Position numbers and translations under genes: made by a program
Shown: one piece after another, positions 1 through 9,310 of the stretch
How the letters are laid out: every line of letters starts with the position of its first letter
How positions within the stretch are numbered: position 1 is the first letter of the stretch
The notes under the pieces: generated by a model
The model's input: the letters and a program-made list of their open reading frames with translations, nothing else
What the model was told of the DNA's origin: nothing
The model's database searches: none
DNA from: Bartonella sp. ML70XJBT.G
Lineage (GTDB): Bacteria; Pseudomonadota; Alphaproteobacteria; Rhizobiales; Rhizobiaceae
NCBI RefSeq assembly: GCF_028618575.1
Contig: NZ_JAQITA010000001.1
Span: 233,101-297,100 of the forward strand
DNA: 64,000 bases
Reading direction: 5' to 3'

Positions 1-253
1 ATTCAGAGTGGGGGTTGTCTGTAGAACTTTATTGTTAAGTGAGCAAATGGTCAGTAAATGAAATCTGCTAGACAAGAAACCCTATTGTTTACGGATCGGT
101 ATGGGTAAGAAACTTCGTCATTTGGGGTATGAGGAGGAAATCAATATCAGATTGGTAGCTTGGAGGCGTTCTCATCTTTTGAAGTGTAAGCAGATGACTG
201 AAGATGATGATGGTGGTCTCTACCATTTCTTAAAGTTATCGTTTTTAAGCTAT

Positions 254-282
254 AGAAAAATGCCCGATTTAAAGCGGGCATT
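254..282 (-). terminator. Rho-independent terminator of the DUF883-like gene
   Basis: An 8 bp perfect stem (AATGCCCG at 259-266, CGGGCATT at 275-282) has a short AT-rich loop. Read on the minus strand it is followed by a run of T. It lies about 30 bases past the stop of the minus-strand gene at 314-598, as expected for its terminator. Confidence 0.75.
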
Positions 283-313
283 AAAAGAGATAGCCTTAAA
301 GGGGAGTGGTGTT

Positions 314-598
314 TTAGTTTTTGCGTATCAACAAGACGCCAGCTAAAACTAGTCCTGCCGCTAATGCGAGGGTTGTTTTAGGGTGTTCTTTGGCTTTTTT
401 CTTCAATTCTCTAGCATGCTCATTGAGATGGTATAGTGCATGGCGGCTTTTTTGTTTCCATGTGTCAAGCATGTCAGAGATGCTCTCAAGGCTGTCACTT
501 TGCGAATTCCAACGACTTACAGGGACAAGTTCACTTTTTAATTGTGCAATGCGCTTTTTAATTTTAGCATTTTTAGAGTGGGTTGAAAATAGACACAT
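314..598 (-). CDS. DUF883/ElaB-YqjD-like small membrane protein
   Basis: This 94-residue protein has a charged, helical N-terminal two thirds and ends in one hydrophobic segment (about residues 76-90, rich in A, L, V and G) followed by RKN. That is the layout of the DUF883 (ElaB/YqjD) family, whose members are tail-anchored inner-membrane proteins; some of them bind ribosomes. A strong ribosome binding site (GGAGGAG) sits 8 bases before the ATG, and a terminator follows the stop. The family call rests on architecture rather than a signature motif, and the exact role is unknown. Confidence 0.7.
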   Translation of the reverse strand: MCLFSTHSKNAKIKKRIAQLKSELVPVSRWNSQSDSLESISDMLDTWKQKSRHALYHLNEHARELKKKAKEHPKTTLALAAGLVLAGVLLIRKN

Positions 599-1207
599 TT
601 GTTGACTCCTCCATGTGTTATACTGTTTTACGAAAATTGGAATTGTGTTTGGGGTTTTGCTATAACGGCTTGAAAATTGAAAGGTTGCATTGGTGCTCTT
701 GTTTGGTGGTATGAAAAAGAGATTGTTGTTGCGTTGATTTTCTGAACCCTAACCGGATGATGATTTCCTCCAAGGTGCCATTTGTGTGGGACTATTCTTT
801 ATTTAAAGGGAGCTCAAAGTTTAAGTTTTTTGGTTGATGAAAGGGTGCCTTTTTTTTAACACTGTATTGTGGCAAATATTTATCTGTGATGCTGTAAAAT
901 ATCATTCTTTAAGATCTTCATATAAGACAGAAAAGACAGCGTCATCTTTGTCTGATGTTGGTTTTTTGAATGATCCAAGTGTACAAGTGTAAAATTAAAC
1001 GGGATATTGAGGACAAGACTTGTCTAGTGATTCTGTAAGTGAATGACAGCTATGAAATACGTTGCGTCAGTGGTAGAAAATGGAAACTGTTTGGGAAAAG
1101 CTGATCTGTGATCATATTGATGGTTTGAAGGAAGCCTTTGAAAGTGTGGAGAAAAATAATATAAAAGATGCTTGATAAGCGCTAGTTTTTGAAAATTTGA
1201 GGACTTA
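599..1207. other. Intergenic region before ispG, one tiny ORF
   Basis: About 600 bases with no recognisable gene. A 31-codon ORF (1080-1175, plus strand, starting METVWEK) has protein-like composition but no convincing ribosome binding site. It may be a gene remnant. The ispG ribosome binding site (GAGGA, 1199-1203) lies at the right edge. Confidence 0.4.
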
Positions 1208-2449
1208 ATGAGCACGGCATATTTTTTATCTAAACCTCTTGAGCGTCGTCGATCTGTTGGTGTTGCGGTGGGTGATGTGATGGTTGGTGGTGATAACCCC
1301 ATTGTTGTTCAGTCGATGACCAATACGGATACTGCAGATGTTGATGCGACCGTTGCACAAACTGCTGCTCTTTGGCAAGCTGGTTCGGAATTGGTGCGAA
1401 TCACCGTTGATCGTAATGAAGCTGCTGCTGCTGTACCAAAAATACGCGAGCGATTAGAAAAATTGGGCTTTTTTGTGCCATTGGTGGGGGATTTTCATTA
1501 TATTGGCCATAAACTTTTATCGGAACATCCTGCCTGTGCAGAGGCTCTTGCAAAATATCGGATTAATCCTGGAAATGTTGGGTTCGGTGTAAAAAAAGAT
1601 CGCCAGTTTGCGGAAATTATTGAGATTGCTTGTCGATATGATAAGGCTATTCGCATTGGGGTAAATTGGGGGTCCCTTGATAATGCGTTGTTGACACGGC
1701 TTATGGATGAAAATGCAAGGAAGGAAAATCCCTTATCTGTTGCTGAGGTTATGCGGGAGACTATTGTTCAGTCAGCTCTGCTTTCGGCTGCTTTTGCTGA
1801 AGAACTTGGCTTGGGACGGGATAAGATTATTCTTTCTGCTAAAGTGAGTGATGTCCAAGATCTTATTGCTGTCTACAGCAATTTGGCAGAGCGTTGTGAT
1901 TATGCGCTTCATTTGGGTTTGACAGAAGCAGGAATGGGAACAAAGGGTGTGGTTGCTTCTTCCGTGGCTATGGGAATTTTGTTACAGCAAGGAATTGGCG
2001 ATACCATCCGTATTTCTTTAACTCCTGAACCCGGAGGGGATCGGACACGAGAAGTAAAGGTGGGACAAGAGCTTCTACAAGTCATGGGATTTCGGCAGTT
2101 TTTGCCCGTGGTTGCGGCTTGTCCTGGATGTGGTCGCACAACTTCGACAGTGTTTCAGGAATTGGCACAGAAAATTGAAGCAGATTTACACAAAAATATG
2201 CCGGTCTGGCGTGAAAAATACCCTGGTGTTGAAAGTTTAAAGGTGGCTGTGATGGGCTGTATCGTCAATGGACCAGGAGAATCAAAACATGCCGATATTG
2301 GTATTTCATTGCCTGGAGTGGGTGAAAGCCCAGCAGCTCCTGTTTTTATTGAAGGACAGAAAGTAAAGACTTTGCGCGGAGACCACATTGCTGAAGAATT
2401 TGAAGTTCTTTTGAGTGATTATATTCATACCCGCTTTGGGCAAGCTTAA
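1208..2449 (+). CDS. ispG: 4-hydroxy-3-methylbut-2-enyl diphosphate synthase (flavodoxin)
   Basis: IspG (GcpE) is the penultimate enzyme of the MEP isoprenoid pathway. It reductively converts ME-cPP to HMBPP with a [4Fe-4S] cluster in the cytoplasm. The 413-residue length is normal for the bacterial enzyme. The C-terminal iron-sulfur region is intact, with CPGCGRT near residue 306 and [10 protein letters not shown] near 350. The N-terminal TIM-barrel begins with the family's [16 protein letters not shown] segment. The ATG is preceded by GAGGA at a good distance. The polyprenyl synthase that uses the pathway's products is the next gene, on the opposite strand. Confidence 0.96.
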   Translation: MSTAYFLSKPLERRRSVGVAVGDVMVGGDNPIVVQSMTNTDTADVDATVAQTAALWQAGSELVRITVDRNEAAAAVPKIRERLEKLGFFVPLVGDFHYIGHKLLSEHPACAEALAKYRINPGNVGFGVKKDRQFAEIIEIACRYDKAIRIGVNWGSLDNALLTRLMDENARKENPLSVAEVMRETIVQSALLSAAFAEELGLGRDKIILSAKVSDVQDLIAVYSNLAERCDYALHLGLTEAGMGTKGVVASSVAMGILLQQGIGDTIRISLTPEPGGDRTREVKVGQELLQVMGFRQFLPVVAACPGCGRTTSTVFQELAQKIEADLHKNMPVWREKYPGVESLKVAVMGCIVNGPGESKHADIGISLPGVGESPAAPVFIEGQKVKTLRGDHIAEEFEVLLSDYIHTRFGQA

Positions 2450-2645
2450 TTGTTCTATAAACGGAAATAAAGAAAAACTTTGTGTATCTTTTGTTGTGTT
2501 GTTTCTTGTGGGGTGTGCGTTTCTTATTGTCTATTGCGCTAAAGTGGATGCCTTGTTGAAATGTTTTCTCTTGCATTACGAGAGAAACAGTCGTGCTTGT
2601 TTTTTGTGTTGATCTTCTTTATCTAGGGGATGGTGCGTGAAGATA

Positions 2646-3548
2646 TTAATTTTGACGTGTTGCACTAAAGCGAGCTGCTTGTTGGAGAGGGAGTGCTTTG
2701 ATACCAAAAGGGTGTAAGAGGTTTTCTGCTTTTGTGATGAGCGCATCTCGCTTTTTTTGTGCTTCTTTAATGCCATAAAGACGAACAAAGGTGGCTTTTT
2801 GCGCATTTTCATCTTTACCGGCGGTTTTGCCTAGAACTTCGCTGTTGGCGGTGACGTCAAGAAGATCATCTGTTAATTGAAAAGCTAAACCAACATATGT
2901 TCCAAAAGCAGCAAGTTTTTCCGTTAGTTCTTTGGATGCGTTGGAAATGATTCCCCCTGCTTGGCAAGCAAAGCTTATAAGGGCAGCTGTTTTCATGTGT
3001 TGTAAAGTGAGAATATCGGTGCTCTCTTGCGGTTTTTTCTCCGCTTCAATGTCAAGCATTTGACCACCTATCATACCACCAAATCCTGATGCTTGTGCAA
3101 GAGCTGTGATAAGCTTTATTCTGGTTTCAAAAGCAAGTGCATGGGCTTTGTTAGCAATGATTTCAAAGGCAAATGTTAAAAGGGCATTGCCAGCAAGAAT
3201 CGCGGTTGCTTCATCAAAGGCTATGTGGACCGTTGGTTTTCCACGCCGAAGTTTGTCATTATCCATGGCAGGGAGATCATCGTGAATAAGCGAATAACAG
3301 TGAACACACTCTAGGGCACAGGCAACATCAAGAGCATGTGCAGCAGGGATATCAAAAAGGGCACTACTTTCAATCACAAGAAAAGGACGAAGCCGCTTTC
3401 CACCGTTCAAGACACCGTGACGCATGGCTTTGATCAAGATGTTGGGACGTGAAATTTCACCCTTTTCAACTTGTTCACTAAGAAGTGCGTCAAGGCGACT
3501 TTCAACATTTTGGGCATGTTTTGCAAGAAGGGTGGTAAATTCGTGCAT
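2646..3548 (-). CDS. ispA: Polyprenyl (farnesyl/geranylgeranyl) diphosphate synthase
   Basis: Class I prenyltransferase that condenses isopentenyl diphosphate with allylic diphosphates to make the C15/C20 precursors of quinones and undecaprenyl carriers. The protein is 300 residues, typical for IspA. The first aspartate-rich motif is seen as DDLPAMDND (about residue 94) and the second as DDLLD (about 226). GGKRLRP near residue 50 is the conserved substrate-binding segment. The start is supported by AAGGAAG upstream. Chain length (FPP or GGPP) cannot be settled by eye. It is convergent with ispG. Confidence 0.9.
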   Translation of the reverse strand: MHEFTTLLAKHAQNVESRLDALLSEQVEKGEISRPNILIKAMRHGVLNGGKRLRPFLVIESSALFDIPAAHALDVACALECVHCYSLIHDDLPAMDNDKLRRGKPTVHIAFDEATAILAGNALLTFAFEIIANKAHALAFETRIKLITALAQASGFGGMIGGQMLDIEAEKKPQESTDILTLQHMKTAALISFACQAGGIISNASKELTEKLAAFGTYVGLAFQLTDDLLDVTANSEVLGKTAGKDENAQKATFVRLYGIKEAQKKRDALITKAENLLHPFGIKALPLQQAARFSATRQN

Positions 3549-3819
3549 TCTTGCTTCCTTCTATTTTTGCAAAATGAAATCTTGAAATTTACAACAGAGA
3601 AGCGGTTGTTTTTTTTCTTTTCGTCAATTTGCTTTAAGTGTTTATTAAAAAAATTCATTGCTCTTTTGGTGCTTATTCTCACTTTATGCGAGAGTCCTTG
3701 TGAAAGCCAAACAAAAATTGAATGAAAGACTCATGAAAAGACTTTAATCCATGTATAATCTTTCAACTCTTCGTCATGCTCTTGTCGTTTCTATCATCAA
3801 TTTTGCTCATTGTGGTAAG

Positions 3820-3932
3820 AGTATTGTTATTTTGACATTGCCTCTTCTGTTTAATCAGTGTATAAAGCAGTCAGATTTTATAGTGTTTTTGATAAAAGCA
3901 TTGTCATTTTTGGCATTGCTTTTTCTGTTTTA
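3820..3932 (+). repeat. Short direct repeat upstream of rpmF
   Basis: A roughly 40-base segment at about 3813-3853 (containing TATTGTTATTTTGACATTGC) recurs in degenerate form at about 3890-3932 (containing CATTGTCATTTTTGGCATTG). The 405-base gap 3549-3953 otherwise holds only the divergent promoter regions of ispA and rpmF. The repeat may reflect a duplicated promoter segment. Confidence 0.4.
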
Positions 3933-3953
3933 GTGGATTTGGAGTGTCTCTTT

Positions 3954-4133
3954 ATGGCTGTACCTAAACGAAAAACCTCTCCATCAAAGCGGGGTATGCG
4001 CCGTTCCGCTGATGCCTTAAAGGTGCCAACTTATATCGAAGATAAGAATTCTGGTGAATTGCGTCGCCCTCATCATATTGATTTGAAAACAGGGATGTAT
4101 CGCGGACGTGTCGTTCTCCCTCCCAAAGATTGA
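3954..4133 (+). CDS. rpmF: 50S ribosomal protein L32
   Basis: A 59-residue basic protein starting [20 protein letters not shown], the alphaproteobacterial L32 N-terminus, and ending in [10 protein letters not shown]. It is a component of the large ribosomal subunit. The start at 3954 is chosen because all L32 proteins begin MAVPK; an in-frame extension to 3858 exists but does not look like coding sequence. A strong terminator follows directly, so the gene is probably transcribed alone. Confidence 0.97.
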   Translation: MAVPKRKTSPSKRGMRRSADALKVPTYIEDKNSGELRRPHHIDLKTGMYRGRVVLPPKD

Positions 4134-4156
4134 GAGCTTTAATTTTTATTAAAATA

Positions 4157-4209
4157 AACACCACCTCTCAGCACCGATAAGAGTGCTGAGAGGTGGTGTT
4201 TGGTTTTTT
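4157..4209 (+). terminator. Strong terminator after rpmF
   Basis: An 18 bp perfect stem (4157-4174 with 4183-4200) closes an 8-base loop and is followed by TGG and eight T. It sits 24 bases after the rpmF stop. Confidence 0.92.
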
Positions 4210-4581
4210 TTTGTTCTCTTTCATGAAGAATGTGAGATACAAGCTTCTCTTTGTCTGGGATATCGAGACTTTCTTGTTATCGTGACAGATAACAGAAAGG
4301 TTTTGATGTGCATTTTTGTGTAACCTATGCCTTTGAAAGGGAAAGCTCAAAAGCTCTTTGGCGCTTTTAATGAGATAAGCTTTTTAGCGAATCATTTTCT
4401 TTAAGGGATGTGAGGTGGGGATAAAAAGGATTCAAAAAAGAGTAAGATCTCGATTTTTTGAAATATGAAATCGTAATAACACTTATACCCTGTTCATTTT
4501 AGCAAGATGTTATTGGACAAGAACTCTTGGCAGATTTTCTGCTGAATGTCTTTTGATCATTAAAAGCTTAATAACAACACA
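4210..4581. other. Intergenic region between rpmF and carD
   Basis: About 370 AT-rich bases between two terminators. I see no coding potential, structured RNA or repeat in it. Confidence 0.5.
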
Positions 4582-4610
4582 AATAAAACCAGCATCTTGC
4601 TGGTTTTATT
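4582..4610 (-). terminator. Terminator downstream of carD
   Basis: A 13 bp perfect stem (AATAAAACCAGCA with TGCTGGTTTTATT) has a three-base loop. It lies just past the carD stop. The AT-rich arms allow it to work on either strand. Confidence 0.8.
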
Positions 4611-4627
4611 TTATGAGTAGATTTTTA

Positions 4628-5212
4628 TTACGCAGCATAAACAGCTTTATCGCTTGGGGTTGTTTCATCTCTCTTCGCTTTAAATTCACGCGTTGGTTTG
4701 TTTGAGAGATGCATCTCAATGAGATTGATCGCTTCTGTTTCAGAAAGACTATTAATCACTGCAATTTCACGCGCCATTCTTTCAAGTGCCGCGGTATAAA
4801 GTTGACGCTCAGAATAAGATTGTTCGGGCTGTAGGTTTGAGCGAAAAAGATCACGTACCACTTCAGCAATACAAATAAGATCTCCCGAATTGATTTTAGC
4901 ATCATATTCTTGTGCGCGACGTGACCACATGGTGCGTTTAACACGTGCTTTTCCGTGGAGGATTTTTAATGCGCGTTCAACAGAATCAACAGCAGATAAT
5001 TTGCGCATTCCAACGGAAAGAGCTTTCGCAATGGGCACTTTAACATCCATTTTATCTTTTGCAAAATGAATGACAAAAAGTTTTAATTTATGTCCTGCAA
5101 CTTCTTGATCTTCAATGGCTATAATTTGCCCCACACCGTGGGTAGGGTAGACGATATATTCAGAGGTTGTAAATTCTTTATAATTGGAGGATGTTCCGTG
5201 TTGGGATGCCAT
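4628..5212 (-). CDS. carD: CarD-family transcriptional regulator
   Basis: CarD/CdnL proteins bind the RNA polymerase beta subunit through an N-terminal Tudor-like domain and stabilise open promoter complexes, notably at rRNA promoters. The N-terminal domain is recognisable from YIVYPTHGVGQIIAIE (about residues 19-34) and KVPIAKA. The helical C-terminal DNA-binding half contains the MWSRRAQEY segment. I place the start at 5212 (MASQHG), with AAGGGAG upstream. An in-frame start at 5242 would put that ribosome binding site inside the gene. The protein is 194 residues. It lies next to fdxA, as in other Rhizobiales. Confidence 0.92.
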   Translation of the reverse strand: MASQHGTSSNYKEFTTSEYIVYPTHGVGQIIAIEDQEVAGHKLKLFVIHFAKDKMDVKVPIAKALSVGMRKLSAVDSVERALKILHGKARVKRTMWSRRAQEYDAKINSGDLICIAEVVRDLFRSNLQPEQSYSERQLYTAALERMAREIAVINSLSETEAINLIEMHLSNKPTREFKAKRDETTPSDKAVYAA

Positions 5213-5511
5213 ATTTTCGTTTACTCCCTTTATGACCAACAAATGTATCGGAAAACAGGCTATAAACCTGAGGGTTGAGTGTTCTTAACCAAGTATATTA
5301 CACTAATTGAATGAGCATAAAAGTTGAGTACTTTTAAATCCAACAAAAAATACATTGCTTTATTTAAAAAAGCAAAGAACAATACTTAGAAAGAGGATCA
5401 TGTTAAAAAAACACTAACATCAAAATTCAAAAGAATCAATCATTTCGCTTAAGAATTTTTATTTTTACAAGAAAATGCTCTCGATTTTTGAAGATGCATG
5501 ATGTGTGTTGT

Positions 5512-5698
5512 ATCGTTATTTACCGCCGTTTCTTGTTTTTTTGAAAAATACTTTTCGCATTTGTTGGCAGCGTTATCCATTTCTTTTGCTTGGGGGTGAG
5601 AGTCTTTGCGGGTGGTTAAATGAGGCCATTTGTTCGCGTACTGAAGATTAAGTTCTCATCATTTTTCTAGCTTTGGTTTCTGTGGTTTTTATATCAGA
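5512..5698 (-). pseudogene. Degenerate copy of the 3' part of fdxA
   Basis: The segment resembles the fdxA coding region at about 5741-5925. Long blocks are shared, such as CCATTTCTTTTGCTTGGGGG and GGCCATTTGTTCGCGTACTG, with scattered changes and indels. It lies directly downstream of fdxA in the same orientation, lacks the cysteine-cluster half, and has no start. It is a tandem partial duplicate in decay. Confidence 0.88.
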
Positions 5699-5740
5699 GT
5701 TCATGGCTTTTGAGCATTATTTTGTAAGTCTGTTGTGGGG

Positions 5741-6082
5741 TTATTCGTCACCCGTTCCTGGATTTTCTGAAAAATATTTTTCCAACTTATTTGGAACGCC
5801 ATCCATTTCTTTTGCTTGGGGGAGAGGGTCTTTGCGGGTGGTTAAATTAGGCCATTTGTTCGCGTACTGAAGATTAAGTTCTAACCACTTTTCTAATCCT
5901 GGTTCTGTATCAGGAACAATAGCTTCTGCTGGGCATTCTGGTACACAAACACCACAGTCGATGCATTCATCAGGGTGAATGACAAGCATATTTTCACCTT
6001 CATAAAAACAATCAACAGGGCAAACTTCAACGCAATCTGTATATTTACAGTGAATGCAGTTGTCAGTTACTACGTGGGCCAA
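5741..6082 (-). CDS. fdxA: Seven-iron ferredoxin FdxA (3Fe-4S/4Fe-4S)
   Basis: A small electron carrier of 113 residues. The N-terminal half carries cysteine motifs for two clusters: [17 protein letters not shown] (residues 9-25) and [12 protein letters not shown] (about 40-51). The C-terminal tail is typical of the alphaproteobacterial FdxA ([22 protein letters not shown]). It begins with TTG at 6082, which encodes the conserved MAHVVTD start and has GGAG seven bases upstream. carD is downstream and the truncated helicase upstream. In related genomes an S4 RNA-binding gene lies between helicase and fdxA; here only 20 bases separate them. Confidence 0.95.
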   Translation of the reverse strand: MAHVVTDNCIHCKYTDCVEVCPVDCFYEGENMLVIHPDECIDCGVCVPECPAEAIVPDTEPGLEKWLELNLQYANKWPNLTTRKDPLPQAKEMDGVPNKLEKYFSENPGTGDE

Positions 6083-6102
6083 GATCGAACTCCATTTTTA
6101 TT

Positions 6103-7773
6103 TTAGTGATCTTTGGAGGAAACTGTGTCTTTATTATTTTTGAGTTGATCACGAAGTGCCGCTAATTTTGCAAAAGGTGAATCCGGATTAGGCTGTTTGT
6201 CTTTTTGAAGGGGTTTATGACTCGCGCGTTTGCTGTGAGATTTATTCATTTTGTAAGAATGTTTCGTAGGCGATGCGGTTTCTTGAGGGCTCTTTTCGTT
6301 TGTGTTTGCCTCTTTTTTAAATGCTTTTTTTGCTTTATTTTGCCACTTATGTCCCAATTTATCACGCTTTTTGTGAGAGTGATGGTGAAATTGATGATTA
6401 TAGCGCCATAATAAAATCACTTTATCTTCTGCTGTAGTGCGCCCTTGCTTGGCAAAGTCGCCAACAAGTTCCGCTTCTGGTAAACACTCTATAGTATTTT
6501 GTTGTGTGTTAACATGGGTGGATAGAGCGCTTTGTTCTTCTTGGACTGTTTCTAAAGCACAGATTGCTTGCCATTGATCGCCAACACATTCTGCCGCAGG
6601 AATATCAGGAACAGTTGTTGCTATGCTACAGGTATGGGAAGAGCCTTTGTCGGCAAGGAGATGTTGTTCAAAAACAGCGTGGCTGATGCCATACGATTGA
6701 TAGCCAAGACCTTTGAGAATTTCTTCCATATCAGTTCCATTGGCGCCAAGAATCGACATCATTTCCGATGTCACAAAAAAACTTTTGCCATCATAAGCGC
6801 CTTCAGGTTTAAGTTCGCTCCCTTGCTTCCAATGAAGTGCTGGGCGGATCAGATTGGCAAGACGCTCTAAAATGTCAATGCGTACAGCACGTTGTCCTAA
6901 GATTCGATAACCGGCTAACTGATAAAATTGCCGGTTATAAGTAGAATCAACAATCAATGAGGTTCGTCCATTAGATAAGGCTGCAAAAATTTCTCCAAAA
7001 CCCGTTTGGTCATGCCCCTCATTGTGAAGATTCCATAGCAAGGTAATGGCTTGAACCGGAGCTGGTTTAAGCATACCAGCAACATAGATATGAAAAGCAC
7101 CAAAACGTACACCTAGACGTCGCAGAACAGAACGAGATTCTTGGTCAAGATTTTTGACCATTTCAGCAACTTTTTTACGCCGTAAAATCCCTAATGAATG
7201 AACCAGTTTTAAAGCAAGACTGCTTGTGGAATCCGTCAAACTATCGGCATTGCGCAGGTCAAACAGAGGTTGTAAAGCCGTTTCAAAATAAAAAGTTACA
7301 AAACGCTCCAAGCGTTTTACAACACTCTCACGTGCCTCCCCCGTTAATTGTGCATCTGCTAAAATAATCAGCTTGGGTTTAAAAAAGTCTTCTCCTCCAA
7401 CCAGTTGACCTACCGGTTGACCAATCCAACGTACAATTCCATCAGAACCAAGGGTAAAATCTTTATTGGCACAAGCAGAAAAACGCATCGCGCGTTTGGA
7501 AAAAGCAAGAATCAAATTTTCATTCTCTATTGCGTTTTGCTCACCTACTGCTTGATCGCTATTGTTCTTGTTGGCATAAAAACGAAAACCTTCAAATTTA
7601 CCATTGCCATGTTTTTCAATAAGAATATCATCCTGAAAAACATTATTCTGTGGAATAATCTTGCTATCCATGATTATTTTCTTTCTCAGTGCTAGACTGG
7701 TAAAAAGCTTATTCTTGATAATTCTATCATTATGCTGCTCCTTTAGCACGTTTGTTGCGTTTTCTTCAATCAT
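6103..7773 (-). CDS. Helicase-related protein lacking the helicase domains
   Basis: The 556-residue product resembles the region after the helicase core of the large alphaproteobacterial helicases encoded beside fdxA: KPKLIILADAQLTGEARE, VRFGAFHIYVAGMLKPAP, YRILGQRAVRIDILERLANL and EGAYDGKSFFVTSEMM follow that family's C-terminal half. No Walker A, DExH or other helicase motif is present. The first 35 residues are not family-like. The last 100 residues are lysine- and serine-rich low complexity. The reading frame is long and open, so it may be a functional shortened protein rather than debris. RNA binding is possible but unproven. Confidence 0.72.
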   Translation of the reverse strand: MIEENATNVLKEQHNDRIIKNKLFTSLALRKKIIMDSKIIPQNNVFQDDILIEKHGNGKFEGFRFYANKNNSDQAVGEQNAIENENLILAFSKRAMRFSACANKDFTLGSDGIVRWIGQPVGQLVGGEDFFKPKLIILADAQLTGEARESVVKRLERFVTFYFETALQPLFDLRNADSLTDSTSSLALKLVHSLGILRRKKVAEMVKNLDQESRSVLRRLGVRFGAFHIYVAGMLKPAPVQAITLLWNLHNEGHDQTGFGEIFAALSNGRTSLIVDSTYNRQFYQLAGYRILGQRAVRIDILERLANLIRPALHWKQGSELKPEGAYDGKSFFVTSEMMSILGANGTDMEEILKGLGYQSYGISHAVFEQHLLADKGSSHTCSIATTVPDIPAAECVGDQWQAICALETVQEEQSALSTHVNTQQNTIECLPEAELVGDFAKQGRTTAEDKVILLWRYNHQFHHHSHKKRDKLGHKWQNKAKKAFKKEANTNEKSPQETASPTKHSYKMNKSHSKRASHKPLQKDKQPNPDSPFAKLAALRDQLKNNKDTVSSKDH

Positions 7774-8014
7774 TCTTGTTGCTTTTTGATACTTCTTTTT
7801 GCTCCTTTAATTTGTATATTTTCTTTTTTATTTGTCTTAGATGTTTCATAGAAGGTCATTGCACGTATTGGTTGTGTTGTAAAGCTGAAAGCATAAAATA
7901 AGCTTGTCATTTAAAGGATAAATTAAGTCAATAATGAAACAAAACAGTATTTGTTTTCTCTGATCTTTTAATTTTTTTTTTCTTACCAAAATATGAAAAT
8001 AAAATTTTTTGCAC

Positions 8015-8034
8015 ATTTCTTGTCGGCAAGAAAT
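8015..8034. promoter_or_regulatory. Palindrome upstream of rpoH
   Basis: A perfect 8 bp inverted repeat (ATTTCTTG, 4-base spacer, CAAGAAAT) lies in the 460-base AT-rich gap between the helicase-related gene and rpoH. No T run adjoins it, so an operator is likelier than a terminator. Nothing else is evident in 7774-8236. Confidence 0.4.
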
Positions 8035-8236
8035 CTATATTATATCGCCGTTTTATAGGCAAAACTGTGTTTTGGGATCATAAGTTTTACAATTCTCATA
8101 AAAAAAACAATTGCGATTATAAAAATACACGTTAAAGTAGCGCTGTGTTAACAAACAACTTTTGCGTTCTTTCTTAAAAAGAACAGTGATGTCGTGACCA
8201 AATCAGTTTTGATAATTTTAATCGCAAGGGGTTATT

Positions 8237-9148
8237 ATGGGTAATCTTTCAAATGCTGCTTACAAAGGCAGCAAAAATTATAGCGATGCAGATAAAAGCT
8301 TAGGACGTGATATGATGCGTTCTGCTATGCAAGCGCCTTATCTTGAACGACAAAAAGAGCATGATTTGGCTCTAAGATGGAAAGATAAGCGCGATGATGA
8401 GGCTATGCACCAAATTGCAGCTGCGCATATGCGCTTGGTGATTGCGATTGCTAACCGTTTTAAACGTTTCAAAATGCCGTTGGGGGATCTGGTACAAGAA
8501 GGTTATGTAGGATTGTTGGAAGCTGCTGCACGTTTTGAACCTGATCGGGAAGTGCGTTTTTCCACTTATGCCACATGGTGGATACGCGCTTCTATTCAAG
8601 ATTATATTTTACGAAATTGGTCTATCGTTCGAGGGGGAACCAGTTCTTCGCAAAAAGCTCTTTTCTTTAATCTTCGCCGTTTGCGCGCAAAATTGGTGCA
8701 GGATGATAGTGCTCTTTCAAAACAAGATATCTTTCGGACAATCGCTGAAAAGCTTGGCGTTTCGGTGCGTGATGTGGAAACGATGGATTTTCGTTTTTCC
8801 AGTGCTGATAATTCTTTAAGTGTTTCTATTTCTGAAAACAGTGATAATCCCATTGCGAAAATGGATGTTCTGGTGGATGAGAATCCTCTCCCAGATGCTT
8901 TAATTGAACAAACAATTGATGGTCAACGCCGGACACAATGGCTTTATGATGCACTGCAAATTCTCAATGAACGAGAGCTGGAAATTATTCGTTTTCGTCG
9001 CTTGAATGAAGAGGGAGCAACTTTGGAAGTCTTGGGTGAAAAGTTAGGAATCTCCAAAGAGCGGGTACGCCAAATTGAAGCACGGGCTTTGCAAAAATTG
9101 CGTTCTGCTCTCTTGAACGTTCATTCAGCAGATGCCTATGAGATATAG
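8237..9148 (+). CDS. rpoH: RNA polymerase sigma-32 factor
   Basis: Heat-shock sigma factor of the sigma-70 family, 303 residues. Region 2 is clear (LVIAIANRFKRF, DLVQEGYVGLLEAAARF, FSTYATWWIRASIQDYILRN). The RpoH box QKALFFNLRRLR follows at about residue 138, which separates it from housekeeping and other alternative sigmas. Region 4 contains the helix-turn-helix LGISKERVRQIEARALQKLR. It directs core polymerase to heat-shock promoters. Alphaproteobacteria often have two RpoH paralogs; which one this is cannot be judged here. AAGGGG lies 7 bases before the ATG. Confidence 0.95.
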   Translation: MGNLSNAAYKGSKNYSDADKSLGRDMMRSAMQAPYLERQKEHDLALRWKDKRDDEAMHQIAAAHMRLVIAIANRFKRFKMPLGDLVQEGYVGLLEAAARFEPDREVRFSTYATWWIRASIQDYILRNWSIVRGGTSSSQKALFFNLRRLRAKLVQDDSALSKQDIFRTIAEKLGVSVRDVETMDFRFSSADNSLSVSISENSDNPIAKMDVLVDENPLPDALIEQTIDGQRRTQWLYDALQILNERELEIIRFRRLNEEGATLEVLGEKLGISKERVRQIEARALQKLRSALLNVHSADAYEI

Positions 9149-9310
9149 ATTTAGAGGAGTCTTGAGAGGTCAATATGCTAGTGTCAATGGGGCGTGTGAG
9201 CACTCCTATTGGTTACAAAAGCCAATCGTCTTGGGACTGTGAATGCTTCAGAGTTCAGGGGAAAGAGGGTAGGAGGAAAGAAAAAATGCAAAATAATAAC
9301 AAAACTCTCC

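Noticed and set aside
101..346. An 81-codon plus-strand ORF at the left edge
   Set aside because: It contains the terminator of the minus-strand DUF883-like gene and overlaps that gene's end. It has no recognisable motif.
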